From the NCBI GenBank assembly GCA_963580285.1, contig OY757017.1, positions 15,512,538 through 15,576,537 on the forward strand: a stretch of DNA of 64,000 nt. The letters are read 5' to 3'. This DNA comes from Lucinisca nassula. Lineage: Eukaryota; Mollusca; Bivalvia; Lucinida; Lucinidae. Of this stretch, positions 61,951-64,000 are shown piece after piece. How positions within the stretch are numbered: position 1 is the stretch's first letter; every line of letters starts with the position of its first letter. A model generated the notes under the pieces. That model had not been told where the DNA came from and made no database searches. It saw only the letters and a list, made by a program, of their open reading frames with translations. The translations under genes and the position numbers were made by a program.

Positions 61951-63178
61951 TCTCCCCCGAATTTTTTTTTTCGGAGAGACATATTGTTTTTCCCCCGGGC
62001 GTCTGTCTGTCCGTCTGTCCGTCTGTCTTTCACACATTCGTGTCCGCTCTGTAACTTGAAAACCGTTAGAGCTATCTTCACGAAACTTCGTATAAATATT
62101 AATCAGCATTAGACGACGTGCAGTGCACAAGAACTATAACTCTTGCATTTATACTTTTTGAATTATCTCCCTTAGAAGTTTGTTGGTATGTATATATCTA
62201 TGGGCAAATCGTGTCCGGTCAATAACTTTCTTTTTTTTTTTGATGGATTATAAAATTACTTGGCAGAAATATTAACAACCATAAGACGATGTGTGGTGCG
62301 CATGAGGCAGGTCGGTACCTCAAAGGTCAAGGTCATACTTAGAGGTCAAAGGTCAAAAAGGGGCCTTTTTTCGTATTTGGTCAATAACTTTCTTATTTTG
62401 AGATGGATTTTAAAATTACTTGTCATAATTATTAACAACCATAAGACGATGTGTGGTGCGTATGAGGCAGGTCAAGGTCATACTTAGAGGTCAAAGGTCA
62501 AAAAGGGGCCTTTTTTTCGTATTTGGTCAATAACTTTCTAATTTTGAGATGGATTTTAAAATTACTTGGCATAATTATTAACAACCATGAGACGATGTGT
62601 GGTGCACATGAGGCAGGTCGATACCTCAAAGTTTAAGGTCATACTTAGAGGTCAAAGGTCAAAAAAGGGGCCTTTTTTTCGTATTTGGTCAATAACTTTC
62701 TTATTTTGAGATGGATTTTGAAATCACTTGGCAGAAATGTTAACCAATATAAGCGATGTGTTGAGTGCATGACCCAGGTTGGTACCTCAAAGGTCAAGGT
62801 CATACTTAGAGGTCAAAGGTAAAAAAGGGGCTTTTTTCGGGTTTTGTCAATAACTTGCTTATTTTTAAATAGAATTTGAAGTTACTTGGCAAACATGTTT
62901 ACTATCATGGGACGATGTGTTGCATGCATGATTCAGTTTGGTACCTAAAATGTCAAGGTCATACATAGAGGTCAAAGGTAAAAAAGGGGCCTTTTTTCGT
63001 GTTTGGTCAATAACTTTCTCATTTTTAGATGGATTTTGAAATTGGTAGGCAGAAATGTTAACCACCATGAGATGATGTGTTACACGCATGACCCAGTTTG
63101 GTACCTGAAAGGTCAAGGTCATACATAGAGGTTAAAGGTAAAAAAGGGCCTTTTTTGTGTTCTGTCAATAACTTTCTT
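61951..63178. mobile_element. Tandem-repeat element with ~160-bp AGGTCA-rich core
   Basis: The left end TATGTCTCCCCCGAA..TTCGG.GAGACATA is a hairpin, followed by a (GTCTGTCC)n microsatellite (62,000-62,030) and a leader. Six or so units of about 160 bases each carry GGTACCTCAAAGGTCAAGGTC, AGAGGTCAAAGG, CCTTTTTTCGT and AATAACTTTCTTATTTTGA. The unit is the reverse complement of that at 28.15-28.65 kb. It lies inside an RT relic. Confidence 0.82.
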
Positions 63179-63179
63179 A

Positions 63180-64000
63180 TTATGCCCCCAACTTTGAAAA
63201 AGTTGGAGGGGCATATTAGTTCTGGTTCGTTCGTCCGTCCGTTGCGCTTTTGATGCATAGCGTAACTAAAGAACCGTGTATGCTAGGGTTTTGAAATTAC
63301 ATATATGGATTCCTCATGGAAAATTAGCTGACGCATATTTTTTTCTCGTCCGGATTATGCCCCCCTTCAAGAGTTATTGCCCTTTGAAATTTTTTTAATA
63401 AAATCTTGTCAGCTAGATATCTCAAAAACAATTGGAGCTAGAGCCTTGAAAGTTGGTGAATATATTGGTGGTGATGAGTAGATGAACTGATTAACTTTTG
63501 ACAAAATTCTGAAAAATACTTTGTGAGCTATGGCCCTTTGTCATTTTGATAATTTGTGCCCATTGTAATGTATGCTAAAAGTGATGCATAGCATAATTTT
63601 AGAACCGTGTATGGTAGGGTTTTGAAATTTCATATATGGATTCCTCATGGAAAATTAGCTGACGCGTATTTTTTTTTTCTCGTCCGGATTATGCCCCTTT
63701 CAAGAGTTATTGCCCTTTGAAATTTTTTTAATAAAATCTTGTCAGCAAAATATCTCAAAAACTATTGGAGCTAGAGCCTTGAAAGTTGGTGAATAGATTG
63801 GTTGTGATGAGTAGATGAACTGATAAACTTATGACAAAATTCCGAAAAATACTTTGTGAGTTATGGCCCTTTGTCATTTTGGTAATTTGTGCCCATTGTA
63901 ATGTATGCTAAAAGTGATGCATCACATAACTTTAGAACCGTGTATGCTAGGGTTTTGAAATTTCATATATGGATTCCTCATGGAAAATTAGCTGACGAGT
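63180..64000. mobile_element. Next tandem-repeat element (~333-bp units), cut by window end
   Basis: Hairpin end TTATGCCCCCAACTTTG..AAAAGTTGGAGGGGCATA (63,178-63,215), CGTCCGTCCG microsatellite, then ~333-base units (GATGCATAGCGTAAC/GATGCATAGCATAA at 63,251, 63,584 and 63,916) with GAACCGTGTATG and TGGATTCCTCATGGAAAAT blocks. Confidence 0.82.

Overview
This is a eukaryotic, almost certainly bivalve-mollusc, genomic window. I found no intact cellular protein-coding gene. Non-coding sequence is A/T-rich, there are no bacterial-style operons or ribosome binding sites, and nearly everything recognisable is a transposable element, a relic of one, or a tandem repeat. The bivalve assignment rests on the repeat repertoire: tandem-repeat elements bounded by AGCTCACC ends, ~160-bp arrays full of AGGTCA, tRNA-headed SINEs, and Penelope-like retroelements of a type I associate with molluscs and cnidarians. 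That assignment is inference from memory, not a database result.

Retroelements dominate. One Penelope-like family (here PLE-A) leaves broken reverse transcriptase (RT) pieces at about 11.5-12.1, 13.7-14.3, 14.85-14.93 continuing at 22.80-23.3, 26.4, 45.2-45.8, 47.1, 50.86-51.97, 57.1-58.0 and 61.0-61.95 kb. A detached GIY-YIG endonuclease module lies at 58.2-59.5 kb. A repeat of about 500 bp, normally found downstream of the RT end, is present in about 19 copies and also inserts on its own. A second lineage (PLE-B, 49.2-50.24 kb) ends in a direct repeat (pseudo-LTR) carrying a hammerhead ribozyme. Better-preserved or related ribozyme copies lie at 7.04 and 24.06 kb. Two PLE-A RT copies in opposite orientation (51.0-51.95 kb plus, 57.1-58.03 kb minus) look heavily A-to-G substituted on their own sense strand.

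Tandem-repeat elements form the second layer. A 7.9-kb element (14,930-22,795) built of 166-bp repeats splits a PLE-A RT frame. It contains a second, inverted element of the same family (16,032-20,549), which was itself invaded by a SINE fragment and a retroelement tail. A third, shorter relative lies at 52,635-54,571 and a decayed array at 47.9-48.7 kb. Their ends suggest non-autonomous Helentron/HINE ('pearl'-type) elements. Separate elements with a similar plan (inverted ends, CGGA- or GTCT-type microsatellite, tandem core) occur at 27.9-28.7, 36.2-37.9, 45.8-46.9, 61.95-63.2 and 63.2-64.0 kb.

The third layer is small palindromic DNA elements (MITEs) and SINEs. The MITEs comprise an eight-plus-copy family with a nested hairpin, two TTAA-flanked families, a CRE-bearing fold-back pair, a 237-bp pair, a ~100-bp pair, complex GGATCTGCC palindromes, and a 727-bp element at 24.19-24.92 kb. 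That last element has 22-bp inverted ends, a perfect 6-bp target duplication and a core of palindromic 21-bp units. A SINE of about 290 bp occurs seven times, four of them with clear 11-13 bp target duplications. Several tRNA-derived SINEs are also present.

The only hints of host function are a TATA/initiator/ATG/splice-donor arrangement at 34.29-34.39 kb and a short cysteine-rich frame near 30.8 kb. Both are weak.
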